64,000 nucleotides of DNA from assembly GCA_016716065.1 (NCBI GenBank), contig JADJXA010000003.1, forward strand, positions 248,001 to 312,000, written 5' to 3'. The stretch's first letter is position 1; every line of letters begins with the position of its first letter. Below, one piece after another: positions 16,395 through 25,548 of this stretch. Source of the stretch: Candidatus Leptovillus gracilis (GTDB lineage: Bacteria > Chloroflexota > Anaerolineae > Promineifilales > Promineifilaceae). The position numbers were made by a program, and so were the translations under genes. Below the pieces are notes generated by a model. The model ran no database searches and had not been told where the DNA came from. It saw only the letters and a list, made by a program, of their open reading frames with translations.

Positions 16395-17561
16395 ATGAAG
16401 ACAATGAACGTCGCCATCATTGGCGCCAAATTTATGGGCAAAGCGCACAGCAACGCCTGGCTGAACGCCCCACGATTTTTTGACATGGGCATCAAGCCGG
16501 TGTTGAAGGTGGCCTGCGGCCAAAACGAGGCTGAACTGCGTGAATTCGCCGACCGTTGGGGTTGGGAAGAGATTGAGACAGATTGGCGCAAGGTCATCGA
16601 ACGGGATGACATTGACATCGTAGACATCTCCGTGCCCACCTATTTACACCGGGATATTGCGGTGGCGGCGGCCAAAGCGGGCAAGCACATTTTTTGCGAA
16701 AAACCCTTCGCCATTACCCTGGAAGAAGCGCGAGAGATGTATGAGGCGGCCGATGCGGCCGGGATCGTCCATTACGTGAACCACAATTATCGCCGCTGCC
16801 CGGCCGTCAAGCTGGCGAAGCGGCTGATTGACGAAGGGGCAATTGGGCGCATTTTCCACTGGCGCGGGGCCTATTTGCAGGATTGGATTGTGGACCCGGA
16901 TTTCCCGCTGACCTGGCATTTACGCAAAGAGACGGCCGGCAGCGGCCCGCATGGCGACCTGAATTCGCACAGTATTGACCTGGCCCGCTTCCTGGTGGGT
17001 GATATTAAAGCGGTGTCGGCAATGATGACGACGTTTGTGAAGGAACGGCCGTTACCCGGAGCCGGAGCCGCCACATTCACTGCCGGGTCGGGCGGAGCGA
17101 CAGAAATGGGCGAAGTCACCGTAGACGACGCCGCCTTCATGCTCGCCGAATTCGAGAACGGCGCCCTCGGCTCCTTTGAAGCCTCCCGCTTCGCCCCTGG
17201 CCGCAAAAACTACAACTACTTCGAGATTTATGGCAGCGAGGGCAGCATCATCTTCAATCTGGAGCGGATGAACGAGTTGCAGCTTTTCCTGCGCAACGAC
17301 CCGGCCTATGCCCAGGGCTTCCGCACCATCATCGTCACCGAGGGCGGACAGCACGACTACATCGCCGCCTGGTGGCCTCCCGGCCACATCATCGGCTATG
17401 AGCATGAGTTCCATCACGCCGTGGTGGACTTCATGAAAGCGATTGAGACCGGCAGCAGCATCGCCCCCAACTTCTACGATGGCCTGAAAGAAGTGGAAGT
17501 GCTGCAAGCCGGCATCCAATCAGCCCAATCCGGGCAGCGAGTAGCGATTAGCGAGATGTAA
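16395..17561 (+). CDS. Gfo/Idh/MocA family sugar oxidoreductase
   Basis: A 388-residue dehydrogenase. The Rossmann motif is IIGAKFMGKAHSNAW near residue 7 and the EKP signature is FCEKPFAITLEEA near 98. It contains FAPGRKNYNYFEIYGSEG and EGGQHDYIAAWWPPGHI, which mirror motifs in the protein at 2099-3292. The two are therefore close paralogues and may act on related substrates or in opposite directions. It is preceded by the ROK regulator and followed by an isomerase. Confidence 0.9.
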   Translation: MKTMNVAIIGAKFMGKAHSNAWLNAPRFFDMGIKPVLKVACGQNEAELREFADRWGWEEIETDWRKVIERDDIDIVDISVPTYLHRDIAVAAAKAGKHIFCEKPFAITLEEAREMYEAADAAGIVHYVNHNYRRCPAVKLAKRLIDEGAIGRIFHWRGAYLQDWIVDPDFPLTWHLRKETAGSGPHGDLNSHSIDLARFLVGDIKAVSAMMTTFVKERPLPGAGAATFTAGSGGATEMGEVTVDDAAFMLAEFENGALGSFEASRFAPGRKNYNYFEIYGSEGSIIFNLERMNELQLFLRNDPAYAQGFRTIIVTEGGQHDYIAAWWPPGHIIGYEHEFHHAVVDFMKAIETGSSIAPNFYDGLKEVEVLQAGIQSAQSGQRVAISEM

Positions 17562-17572
17562 AAGAGTTATCC

Positions 17573-17619
17573 ACAGATTTCGCAGATTTCGTAGATGGAG
17601 AATAATCTGCGAAATCTGT
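17573..17619. repeat. Perfect 16-base inverted repeat between genes
   Basis: ACAGATTTCGCAGATT (17573-17588) and AATCTGCGAAATCTGT (17604-17619) are exact reverse complements around a 15-base loop. It has the same word-repeat character as other intergenic elements here and carries no T-run. Confidence 0.7.
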
Positions 17620-17647
17620 AAAATCTTTGAAAAACACAGAGGCTAGA

Positions 17648-18505
17648 TTGAAATTCGGCGCGAATACCTTTATCTGGGAGTCCCCTTTCTCCACCGATAC
17701 GCATCTGTACTTGATTGACAAGGCGCGGCAGATGGGTTTCGACTTGCTGGAAATAGCCGTCGAAGATCCGGCGCTGGTGGACGTGGCGGCGCTGCGGCAA
17801 GCGGCGCAGGCGGCCGGCATGGGCATTATCGTCTGTGGCGCGTTTGGCCCTGACCGAAACCTGAGCAGCGCCGACGAATCCATCCGGCAAAACGCGGAAG
17901 GCTACTTAGGCTGGCTGATTGACGCCGCCGCGGAACTGGAATCGCCAGTAGTGGCCGGGCCGATGTATTCGGCGGTAGGCAAGGAGCGGTTGGCAACGGC
18001 CGTTGCTCGCCAACAAGAATGGGACCGCGCCATCACCGGACTGCAAAAATGGGGCGACTACGCTCAGGCGCACGGCGTCAGGCTCGCCTTTGAACCCCTC
18101 AATCGCTTTGAAACCGACATGGTCAACATCGTAGACCAGGGCCTTGCCCTGATCGAGGCGGTCGGCAGCCCGGCCGTCGGTCTCCACCTGGACACCTTCC
18201 ACATGCACCTGGAAGAAAAAGATTCGGCCGCCGCCATTCGCCGCGCCGCCGCCCACATCTTCCACTTCCACGCCTGCGAAAATGACCGCGGCGTGCCGGG
18301 GACGGGCCAGGTCCACTGGCGCAGCGTCGCCGAGGCGCTGCGCGACGTTGATTACCAGGGCGCGGTGGTCATCGAATCCTTCACCCCCCAGGTGCAATCC
18401 ATCGCCCGCGCCGTCTGCATCTGGCGCGAAATCGCTCCTGATCAAGACAGCATTGCCCAAGAAGGGCTGGCCTTCTTACGCCAACTGATGAGCGCGTCTC
18501 TATGA
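17648..18505 (+). CDS. Xylose-isomerase-like TIM-barrel sugar isomerase/epimerase
   Basis: I chose the TTG at 17648 (MKFGANTFIWESPF) because AGAGG lies 5 bases upstream and the protein begins as family members usually do. A TTG at 17627 would start inside the inverted repeat region. The 285-residue barrel has LLEIAVEDPALVD near residue 33, LAFEPLNRFETDMVN near 145, LHLDTFHMHLEEKD near 177, FHFHACENDRGVPGTG near 204 and VVIESF near 239, a D-tagatose/D-psicose 3-epimerase-like pattern. Its stop overlaps the start of the ABC ATPase gene (ATGA). Confidence 0.87.
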   Translation: MKFGANTFIWESPFSTDTHLYLIDKARQMGFDLLEIAVEDPALVDVAALRQAAQAAGMGIIVCGAFGPDRNLSSADESIRQNAEGYLGWLIDAAAELESPVVAGPMYSAVGKERLATAVARQQEWDRAITGLQKWGDYAQAHGVRLAFEPLNRFETDMVNIVDQGLALIEAVGSPAVGLHLDTFHMHLEEKDSAAAIRRAAAHIFHFHACENDRGVPGTGQVHWRSVAEALRDVDYQGAVVIESFTPQVQSIARAVCIWREIAPDQDSIAQEGLAFLRQLMSASL

Positions 18506-20067
18506 ACGAACCATCGTCCCCCACCAGCACAAACCCACAGCCCATCCTGGAGGTGCGCCAGATTACCAAGCGCTTCCCTGGCGTGGTTGCGCTCAATGAT
18601 GTGTCGCTGCCCTTCTTCCCTGGAGAGGTCCATGCCATCGTTGGCGAAAATGGCGCGGGCAAATCCACACTGATGAAGATCATGGTCGGGGCCTACATAC
18701 CGGATGAGGGCGAGATCATCTTCCAGGGCAGCCCGATCACCTTCCGGCATCCGCAAGAGGCGCAAGAGGCGGGCATCAGCATCATCTACCAGGAGTTTAA
18801 CCTGCTGCCGGAGCGCACAGTGGCGCAAAATATCTTCTTGGGGCGCGAACCAACGCGCTATGGTCTGATTGATTTCAATACGTTAAAGAAGCGCACGGTT
18901 GAAGTCCTCAGCCAGCTTGGCGCAGAGACGATTATCGCGCCGGAAGCGCAGGTCAAAACGCTTTCTATCGCTGAACAGCAGCTTGTAGAGATCGCCAAAG
19001 CCATTTCCTTTGACGCCAAAGTGCTGATCATGGATGAGCCAACGGCCGCTTTGTCAACGCATGAGGTAGAAATTCTCTTTGACCTGGTGCGGCGGCTCAA
19101 AGCCAGGGGCATGGCGATTATTTTTATCTCTCATCGCTTCAAGGAAGTGTTCGACATTGCCCAGACTATCACCATTTTGAAGGATGGGCAGCATGTGAAG
19201 ACAACGGCCGTTGACGCCGTAACACCCTCTCAGGTCATCACCCTGATGGTTGGGCGCGAATTATCGCAATACTTCCCCGGTCTGGCCAAACCAGAAGAGA
19301 TCGGCGAGCCGCTGGTCGGCATTGAAGCGGCGAGCAATGAGAAGCTGCACAATATCAACCTGGAACTGCGGGCCGGGGAGATTGTGGGCGTTGCTGGGCT
19401 GCAAGGGTCAGGTCGGACGGAGTTGGCTCAGGCGATTTTTGGCGTGGCGCCGTTCAGGAGTGGCAGCGTAACGATTAAGGGGAGGAAAACGGCCGTTAAA
19501 ACCCCCGCCAGGGCCATTCGCTCCCGCATGGGCTTTGTCACCGAAGACCGGAAGGCGGAAGGGATTCTGCCCAATCAACCGGTGAGCGACAACGTGCTGG
19601 TCGCCGTGCGCGCGCTGCGCACCGTGTTCCAACGCATCAAGCAAAATGGGACGCACAGCCAGCCGCAGCTTGTGACCGATCTGGTAGAGCGGGTGGATGT
19701 CCGCACCCCCAGCCTGAAACAAGAGGTGCAGTATCTCAGCGGCGGCAATCAACAAAAAGTGATCCTGGCGAAGTGGTTGGCCTCAACCTGCGATATTTTC
19801 ATATTCGATGAGCCGACGCGAGGCATTGACGTAGACGCCAAAGCAAGTATTCACGAGATGATCCGCGAGCTGGCGCGAGATGGAGCAGCCGTGATGATGA
19901 TCTCGTCGGAACTGCCGGAAGTCATCGGCATGAGCGACCGGATTGTAGTGATGTGGGATGGGGCAATTATGGGCGAACTCCCGGCCGGCGCGACTGAAGA
20001 GGAGATTATGCTGCTGGCAACCGGACACCCTGATCAGCGATACCCAGCAAAGGAACCGAACCTATGA
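18502..20067 (+). CDS. Sugar ABC transporter ATP-binding protein (RbsA/MglA type, two ABC domains)
   Basis: A 521-residue double ATPase. Domain 1 has Walker A GENGAGKSTLMK near residue 52, signature LSIAEQQLVEIAKA near 154 and Walker B VLIMDEPTAALS near 174. Domain 2 has the degenerate Walker A GLQGSGRTELAQ near 300 and a good signature YLSGGNQQKVILAKWL near 412. It powers a ribose/galactose-class importer. It is translationally coupled at both ends: its ATG overlaps the isomerase stop and its stop overlaps the permease ATG. Confidence 0.95.
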   Translation: MNEPSSPTSTNPQPILEVRQITKRFPGVVALNDVSLPFFPGEVHAIVGENGAGKSTLMKIMVGAYIPDEGEIIFQGSPITFRHPQEAQEAGISIIYQEFNLLPERTVAQNIFLGREPTRYGLIDFNTLKKRTVEVLSQLGAETIIAPEAQVKTLSIAEQQLVEIAKAISFDAKVLIMDEPTAALSTHEVEILFDLVRRLKARGMAIIFISHRFKEVFDIAQTITILKDGQHVKTTAVDAVTPSQVITLMVGRELSQYFPGLAKPEEIGEPLVGIEAASNEKLHNINLELRAGEIVGVAGLQGSGRTELAQAIFGVAPFRSGSVTIKGRKTAVKTPARAIRSRMGFVTEDRKAEGILPNQPVSDNVLVAVRALRTVFQRIKQNGTHSQPQLVTDLVERVDVRTPSLKQEVQYLSGGNQQKVILAKWLASTCDIFIFDEPTRGIDVDAKASIHEMIRELARDGAAVMMISSELPEVIGMSDRIVVMWDGAIMGELPAGATEEEIMLLATGHPDQRYPAKEPNL

Positions 20068-21050
20068 CAGCGATGAGCTGGTCTAATGTGCAGGCAAAGG
20101 TAAAAGCCTCAAAAATTCCCCCCGTCTACGGGATTCTGGTGATTGTGTTTCTCACGGCCATTTTTCTGGACAGTATCTTTGGCCGGGGGCAGATCACGTC
20201 GCAGACCATCCTCACCAACATGGTGGTCCGTTCGGTAGCATTGGGTATTGTGGCCATGGGGCAGACGTTTGTCATGCTGGGCGCTTCGATTGACCTGTCT
20301 GTGGCTTATTTGATTAGCGTAACGGCCGTTATGGCCTCCTACCTCATGCAAGGCGATCCGGCGCGGGTTCCCATGGCCGTCGCTACCGTCTTCGCCATCG
20401 GCGCGGCTGTGGGCCTTGTGAATGGGCTGATCGTCACCAAACTGCGGGTGAACCCCTTCATCGCTACCTTAGGCGTCGGCCTGGTGCTGAAAGGCTTTCT
20501 GAACGCCAGTTTTGAAACCTTCACCGGCGCTGTCCCACGCAGCTTCCAATCCTTTGGCTACGACAGCGTCGGCCCGATTCCCTATTCCATCCTGGTCTTG
20601 CTGGGGGTAACAATTGTGGCCGCAGTCGCCCTTAAGCGGACGAAGTTTGGGGCGCACCTCTATGCGATTGGCGGCAATCAGGAAGCGTCGCGCCTCTCCG
20701 GTCTGCGCACTGACCGGGTGATTATTGTGGCGCATGTGATTTGCAGTTTAACGGCCGTTCTCTCCGGTCTATTCATCGTCAGCCGCCTGCGCTCCGGGGC
20801 GCCCTGGGTCGGGCCTGATGGCCTCTACGACCTGGAATCCATCGCCGCCGTCGTCGTTGGCGGCACCGCTCTATCCGGCGGCAAAGGCGGCGTTTGGGGC
20901 ACATTGGCTGGTGTTCTCATCTTCGGCATTCTGGACACCGCCTTCAACCAACTCGGCGTAGACCCCTTCCTCAAACAAGTGCTGCGCGGTTCCATCATCA
21001 TCCTGGCCGTAGCCACCTACACCATTCGCTCCAAAGAAAAAGCGGCTTAA
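20064..21050 (+). CDS. Sugar ABC transporter permease (RbsC type)
   Basis: A 328-residue polytopic membrane protein with about 8-10 hydrophobic segments and the family loop ALGIVAMGQTFVMLGASIDLS near residue 53. The cytoplasmic coupling loop reads TKFGAHLYAIGGNQEASRLSG near 190, followed by VVVGGTALSGGKGG near 265. It forms half of a heterodimeric channel with the permease at 21064. Confidence 0.94.
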   Translation: MTAMSWSNVQAKVKASKIPPVYGILVIVFLTAIFLDSIFGRGQITSQTILTNMVVRSVALGIVAMGQTFVMLGASIDLSVAYLISVTAVMASYLMQGDPARVPMAVATVFAIGAAVGLVNGLIVTKLRVNPFIATLGVGLVLKGFLNASFETFTGAVPRSFQSFGYDSVGPIPYSILVLLGVTIVAAVALKRTKFGAHLYAIGGNQEASRLSGLRTDRVIIVAHVICSLTAVLSGLFIVSRLRSGAPWVGPDGLYDLESIAAVVVGGTALSGGKGGVWGTLAGVLIFGILDTAFNQLGVDPFLKQVLRGSIIILAVATYTIRSKEKAA

Positions 21051-21063
21051 CGGAGAGGAAACC

Positions 21064-22062
21064 ATGGCTGAATTAACCCATTCAAACGAAAAAAATACGC
21101 TGTGGACCCGATTTGTCGCCGGTCTGCGCAGCATTCCGCCCATTTACATCATTGTCATCATTCTGCTCATCGCCATCGGCACACAAAACCCGGCATTCCT
21201 TGAACCGGCCGGCTTCCTCAACCTGCTGCGCCGGTCTGCCCCGCTCATGATCCTGGCTGCCGGACAATTGTTCGTCATCGTCACTGGTGGATTCGACCTC
21301 TCCGTCGGTTCAATCATGTCACTTACCGTCATCGGCGCGGCGCTTCTTATCAACAACGACCCCGCCAACACCTGGTGGGTGATCCTCGTGCTGCTTGGCA
21401 TCGGCGTCACCGTTGGCCTCCTGAATGGCTTGATAGTCTCCTACCTCAACGTTCCCTCCCTTATCGTTACCCTGGGAATGCTGCTGACGCTGCGCGGGGC
21501 TGGGTTATATTGGACTGGTGGCGCGCCGCGCGGCTACCTTACCGACAATTTCCGCATTTTCGGCCGGGGCTGGATTGAACCATTCCCCCTGGTGGACCGC
21601 CTGCCCTACGCAGTGGCGGTATTGATTATCGTCAGCGGCATCGCCATCTACATCTTCCACCGCACCAATTTGGGGCGGCAGCTTCTGGCTATCGGTGATA
21701 ATGCACGCGCCGCGCGACTGGCAGGCGTACCGGTAGAGCGAATGCGCATTGTTGCGTTTATCATATCGGCCGTGATGGCCGTGATCGCCGGTATTTTGCA
21801 AGGTGGTTTCGGCGGCGTCAATCCGGAAGCCGGCCGGGGCTTTGAACTACAAGCCATCGCCGCCACCGTCCTGGGTGGGGCCGTCCTGCTCGGTGGTCGC
21901 GGCTCCGTAGCCACTGCCATCGCCGGTGCGTTAGCCCTGGAAGCATTGTTTACCCTGCTCAATTTATTGGGCTTACCCAAACCACTGCGCGACGCAGTGC
22001 AAGGTTTCATCATCATTGGCGCCGTCGCTTATGCCGCCTACCGCTCTGGTCGGTCTCGTTGA
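21064..22062 (+). CDS. Sugar ABC transporter permease (RbsC type)
   Basis: A 332-residue paralogue of the preceding permease, with GQLFVIVTGGFDLSVGSIMS near residue 67, TNLGRQLLAIGDNARAARLAG near 201 and TVLGGAVLLGGRGSV near 268. A GAGAGGAAACC ribosome binding site precedes the ATG, 13 bases after the previous stop. Two different permeases suggest a heterodimeric channel, as in several pentose or rare-sugar importers. Confidence 0.94.
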   Translation: MAELTHSNEKNTLWTRFVAGLRSIPPIYIIVIILLIAIGTQNPAFLEPAGFLNLLRRSAPLMILAAGQLFVIVTGGFDLSVGSIMSLTVIGAALLINNDPANTWWVILVLLGIGVTVGLLNGLIVSYLNVPSLIVTLGMLLTLRGAGLYWTGGAPRGYLTDNFRIFGRGWIEPFPLVDRLPYAVAVLIIVSGIAIYIFHRTNLGRQLLAIGDNARAARLAGVPVERMRIVAFIISAVMAVIAGILQGGFGGVNPEAGRGFELQAIAATVLGGAVLLGGRGSVATAIAGALALEALFTLLNLLGLPKPLRDAVQGFIIIGAVAYAAYRSGRSR

Positions 22063-22101
22063 GCATAAGTCAACCGAATCCAGACACCATTTGATTATTT
22101 A

Positions 22102-22113
22102 AAAGGAGGTGAT
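22102..22113 (+). promoter_or_regulatory. Perfect extended Shine-Dalgarno sequence without a well-spaced start
   Basis: AAAGGAGGTGAT is the exact complement of the usual 3' end of bacterial 16S rRNA over 12 bases. It lies 94 bases before the binding-protein gene, which has its own site (GAGGAGGAG). The only nearby ATG (22112) is too close for normal initiation; from it a 33-codon frame runs to 22213 and overlaps the start of the next gene. It may be a leader peptide start or a ribosome-binding standby site. Confidence 0.4.
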
Positions 22114-22206
22114 GCCAAAGAACAAAGCAGGTGTCAAACAACTACTATTCACACTTTACCGTTTTCAGTTCCACACAATTACTCTCTTTAGAGGAGGAGA
22201 TGTTCT

Positions 22207-23487
22207 ATGTTAAGCACAATTTCTAACCGTACCTGGGTTTTGCTGTTGGCATTGGTCCTTGTTTTTACTCTGGTCGCTTGCGGCGGCGAAACCAACGAAC
22301 CGGCTCCGGCCGCTGATACCCCCGCTGAACCGGCCGCGACCGCCGACACTCCCGCTGACACCCCGGCCGAACCGGCCGCGCCGGTATCGGCTGGCCTGAC
22401 CAATGACGCGGCTGTGGTCGCTTCTGAGTTCTTCAGCCAGGAGCAGTATGATCGCTCCATGCGCCAAATGACCCTGAACCCCGAAGGTCCGGAGGGCGAA
22501 CCCTGGGTGCAATACCTGGAAGCGGAATTCGTAGATACCAGCGCCTACGCCAAAGAAGGCCCCTACACCTTCTGCTTCTCCAATGCTGGCGTGAATAATC
22601 CGTGGCGCGTGGTCGGCTGGACGACAATGCAGGCTGAAGTGGACCTCCACCCAGAGATCACTGAATTGATCCATGTGGACGCGCAAGGCAATGACGAGAA
22701 GCAAATCTCCGACATCGCCGACCTGGTGGCCAGCGGCAACTGCGACGTTTTGATCGTCTCCCCCAACACCACCGCCGCCCTGACCCCGGCCGTTGAACAG
22801 GCTTGCGAAGTGTTGCCGGTTATCGTCTTTGATCGCGGCGTCTTCACCGAATGCCCGGTCAGCTTTGTGCAGCCCATCGGCGGTTACGCCTTTGGCGAGA
22901 CGGGCGCGCGCTACATCATTGACAACTGCGGCGACGACTGTAACGTGCTGGCGCTGCGCATCCTGCCTGGCGTGGACGTTCTGGAAGAGCGTTGGGCTTC
23001 TGCCAAGATCGCCTTTGAAGGCGCGGGCAGCAACATTAATGTGATCGGCGTGGAATTTGGCGATGGCGACAATGCCAAAGTGAAGTCCATCGTCAATGAT
23101 TATCTGGACCGCTTTGGCCGGATTGACGCGGTGTGGATGGATGCGGGGGCTACGGCCGTTGCTGCCCTGGAAGCCTTCGAGGACGCCGGTCAACCCTATC
23201 CCATCATCGTCGGTGAAGACCAACAAGACTTCCTGGTGAAATGGCAGGAAAATGACCTCTCTGGCATTTCTCCCACCTTCCCCACCTTCCAATGGCGCAC
23301 CCCGATCATCGCCGCCCTGCGCATTATGAATGGTGAAGAAGTCCCGGCTGTCTGGCGTCTGCCACAACCGACGATTACCAACGAGAATCTGGATCAATAC
23401 ATCCAGCCCAACATGCCGCCGCTGCACTACGCCATGTGCGGCTGCGAAGGCATGCCTGACTTCCCAACACGTTGGGGCGGTCAGTAA
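22207..23487 (+). CDS. Sugar-binding lipoprotein of the ribose-type ABC importer
   Basis: A 426-residue periplasmic-binding-protein-like lipoprotein. The signal peptide ends in a lipobox with Cys25 (LVAC), followed by an Ala/Pro/Thr-rich tether to about residue 62. The mature domain (from about 115) resembles the type I sugar-binding fold: YTFCFSNAGVNNPWRVVGW, VASGNCDVLIVSPNTTAALT, VIVFDRGV and a late VGEDQQDFLVKW. It captures the substrate for the permeases just upstream. A strong intrinsic terminator follows the gene, so the importer transcript probably ends there. Confidence 0.92.
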   Translation: MLSTISNRTWVLLLALVLVFTLVACGGETNEPAPAADTPAEPAATADTPADTPAEPAAPVSAGLTNDAAVVASEFFSQEQYDRSMRQMTLNPEGPEGEPWVQYLEAEFVDTSAYAKEGPYTFCFSNAGVNNPWRVVGWTTMQAEVDLHPEITELIHVDAQGNDEKQISDIADLVASGNCDVLIVSPNTTAALTPAVEQACEVLPVIVFDRGVFTECPVSFVQPIGGYAFGETGARYIIDNCGDDCNVLALRILPGVDVLEERWASAKIAFEGAGSNINVIGVEFGDGDNAKVKSIVNDYLDRFGRIDAVWMDAGATAVAALEAFEDAGQPYPIIVGEDQQDFLVKWQENDLSGISPTFPTFQWRTPIIAALRIMNGEEVPAVWRLPQPTITNENLDQYIQPNMPPLHYAMCGCEGMPDFPTRWGGQ

Positions 23488-23495
23488 TCTAACCC

Positions 23496-23540
23496 ATTAA
23501 GAGTGTGGGCCTGGACACGGGTCCACACTCTTAATTTTTT
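23496..23540 (+). terminator. Intrinsic terminator after the binding-protein gene
   Basis: ATTAAGAGTGTGG and CCACACTCTTAAT form a 13-bp perfect stem followed at once by TTTTTT. Confidence 0.85.
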
Positions 23541-23564
23541 GGCGCAACTGGCAGGAGGCTTATC

Positions 23565-24440
23565 ATGATCGAGATTGGTTTTCACACCGACGCTTTTAAC
23601 AGCGCCTATTGGAGCTTTGAACAATGCTTGCGCTGGGCGCAAGAAAACGATGTCCACTATATTGAGTGTGGCACGATTGACGGCGTAAGCTGGATTCATG
23701 GCCTGGGCTACCAGCCACACGTCGCCCTGTGGGAAGACCCATTGGCCTTGCGCCGCAAAATGGACGACTACGGTGTCAAATTCTCCCAGCTAGACGCCGC
23801 GTATCCCCTCTCTTTACCCAATGCCGCCTCCATTGGCACAACCTATATCAACAATTCCATCCGCTGGGCTTATCTGGCTGGCTGTACCCATATTGACACG
23901 ACCGACCACATGTTTAAACCCGAAGGGCAGACGGACGAACAGGCCCTGGAGCTGATGAAAAGGATTTATGGAGAGGTGTTGGAAACGGCCGTTCTCTACA
24001 ACATGATCATCAACATCGAACCACACGGCTACTACACCACCAAACCGGAATTCATGGCGCAAATGCTCAACTTCTTCGACACGCCTCTCCTGCGGATGAA
24101 CATGGACACCGGCAACACCTTCATCGCCGGTCAAGACCCCGTCGCCTTCCTCAACCGCTTCAAGCACAAAGTCAGCCACGTCCACGTCAAAGACGTCAGC
24201 CAATCGCTGGCCGCCTCCCTACGCGGCGAACTCACCGGCATCGCCGTCAGCAACACCGCCATTGGCGATGGCGTCAATGGCGAAAACATCCAGAAGTGCT
24301 TCGACATCCTGGCAGACATCGGCTACGACGGCGTCGTCAGCATCGAATGTGAAGGCGCGGGCGGCCCGATGATCGAAAAAAGCCTGACCTGGGTCCGCGA
24401 CCTCGTCGCCGCTACCAACCAGCGCATGGCCGAAAATTAA
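23565..24440 (+). CDS. Xylose-isomerase-like TIM-barrel sugar isomerase/epimerase
   Basis: A 291-residue barrel with a GGAGG ribosome binding site 8 bases before the ATG. Motifs: YIECGTIDGVSWIHGLGYQP near residue 31, INIEPHGYYTTKPEF near 147, RMNMDTGNTFIAGQDP near 172, SHVHVKDVSQSLAAS near 203 and VVSIECEGAGGP near 257. It is clearly paralogous to the next gene (24652-25482), which shares the spaced WIH/MVHIG, YDTGN and AKDIS elements. Possibly an epimerase-isomerase pair for consecutive steps. Confidence 0.86.
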   Translation: MIEIGFHTDAFNSAYWSFEQCLRWAQENDVHYIECGTIDGVSWIHGLGYQPHVALWEDPLALRRKMDDYGVKFSQLDAAYPLSLPNAASIGTTYINNSIRWAYLAGCTHIDTTDHMFKPEGQTDEQALELMKRIYGEVLETAVLYNMIINIEPHGYYTTKPEFMAQMLNFFDTPLLRMNMDTGNTFIAGQDPVAFLNRFKHKVSHVHVKDVSQSLAASLRGELTGIAVSNTAIGDGVNGENIQKCFDILADIGYDGVVSIECEGAGGPMIEKSLTWVRDLVAATNQRMAEN

Positions 24441-24524
24441 CAAGCCGCAGCCGACGCTTTCATCACCGACATCGCTCTGCGCCCCTGCGTCTCTGCGTTA
24501 ATAAGGAACGGAAATTCAGTTATG

Positions 24525-24616
24525 TACGGAACTTGTCATTCCCGCCTTCGCGGGAATCCATGTTGTTACAGGAGTGGATGCCTGCCTTCGCAGGCATGAC
24601 ATCTTGAAGTTCCGTA
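24525..24616. mobile_element. MITE-like palindromic element (92 bp)
   Basis: Outer inverted repeats TACGGAACTT (24525-24534) and AAGTTCCGTA (24607-24616) enclose two GTCAT...ATCCA / TGGAT...ATGAC units, each with its own small hairpin (CCCGCCTTCGCGGG and GCCTGCCTTCGCAGGC). It is non-coding and sits between two isomerase genes. The CATTCCCGCCTTCGCGGGAAT word is common in many bacterial genomes. Confidence 0.7.
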
Positions 24617-24651
24617 GGTTATTTAATCCACATTCCTAAAAGGAGCCAAAC

Positions 24652-25482
24652 ATGGCAATTAAACTAGGCGTCAACATGGAATTTGTACGCCATCACGACA
24701 AACCCTTTGCCTGGGGCGTCGCCAAAGCGGCCGAAATCGGCTACGAATACATTGAGCCAATGGTCCACATCGGCCGGGAGCTGCTCAGCGAGGCCGGGTA
24801 TTTCCACTCCGTCTCCATGTACGACGATCCCCTCTGGGTACGCGACCTCTGCGCCCAACACAATATCAAACTCTCTGGTCTCTCCTCCCATACCCCACTT
24901 TGCAAACCGGAGATTAGCGTCGAATATCTGAAAATGGCGATTCGCTGGGCCGCTCACGCTGGCGCCCCCGTCGTCAACACCGACGAAGGCCCCAAGCCCA
25001 TCTGGACCAGCAAAGAGATGGACTTCACCCTGATGACCTACACGCTCAAAGAAGCTTCCCTGGTCGCTGAGCGGCACGGTATCAAAATCGGCCTGGAACC
25101 CCACCAGCAATACAGCAAAACGCCCGACGGGCTAGACGCTATCTACAACCTGGTCCAATCACCGGCTATCGGCATCAATTACGATACCGGCAACAGCTAT
25201 CTGGCGGGCGGATCCGACCCATATGAATGGCTGGAGCGGGTCCGCGACCGGCTGGTCCATCTGCACGCCAAAGACATCAGTATGCAGCAGGGCGAAGCAG
25301 AGCGCGGCAAAGTGACCGGTACGCCTGTCGGCTGCGCCTGCGGCGAAGGCGTGGTGGATTGGCAGCGCGTCATTGAGATTGTCAAGCCGGTGGCCCAGGA
25401 ACGCGACATTATTTTCAGCGTTGAATGTGGCACTGTGCCGGAAGCGATTCGCAGTTTTGAATATCTGGCAAAACTCCTTTAA
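24652..25482 (+). CDS. Xylose-isomerase-like TIM-barrel sugar isomerase/epimerase
   Basis: A 276-residue barrel with AAAAGGAG before the ATG. Metal-site strands: YIEPMVHIGRELLSEAG near residue 34, IGLEPHQQYSKTPDGLD near 145, INYDTGNSYLAGGSDP near 172, VHLHAKDISMQQGEAERG near 201 and FSVECGTVPEA near 260. An unusual CACGEGVVDW loop lies near 225. A strong terminator follows. Close relative of the preceding protein; substrate unknown. Confidence 0.87.
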   Translation: MAIKLGVNMEFVRHHDKPFAWGVAKAAEIGYEYIEPMVHIGRELLSEAGYFHSVSMYDDPLWVRDLCAQHNIKLSGLSSHTPLCKPEISVEYLKMAIRWAAHAGAPVVNTDEGPKPIWTSKEMDFTLMTYTLKEASLVAERHGIKIGLEPHQQYSKTPDGLDAIYNLVQSPAIGINYDTGNSYLAGGSDPYEWLERVRDRLVHLHAKDISMQQGEAERGKVTGTPVGCACGEGVVDWQRVIEIVKPVAQERDIIFSVECGTVPEAIRSFEYLAKLL

Positions 25483-25497
25483 TCGGTCCACTTCCTC

Positions 25498-25534
25498 TTC
25501 CCCGGCAGGTCTAACCTGCCGGGGAAAATTTTTT
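25498..25534 (+). terminator. Intrinsic terminator after the isomerase pair
   Basis: TTCCCCGGCAGGT and ACCTGCCGGGGAA form a 13-bp perfect stem with a 3-base loop, followed by AATTTTTT. Confidence 0.88.
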
Positions 25535-25548
25535 GGGTGACTTGTAAT

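Noticed and set aside
22210..23427. A 405-codon open frame antisense to the sugar-binding lipoprotein gene
   Set aside because: It mirrors a high-GC gene with clear signal peptide and domains on the other strand. The antisense product has no recognisable motif, and its openness is a by-product of codon use.
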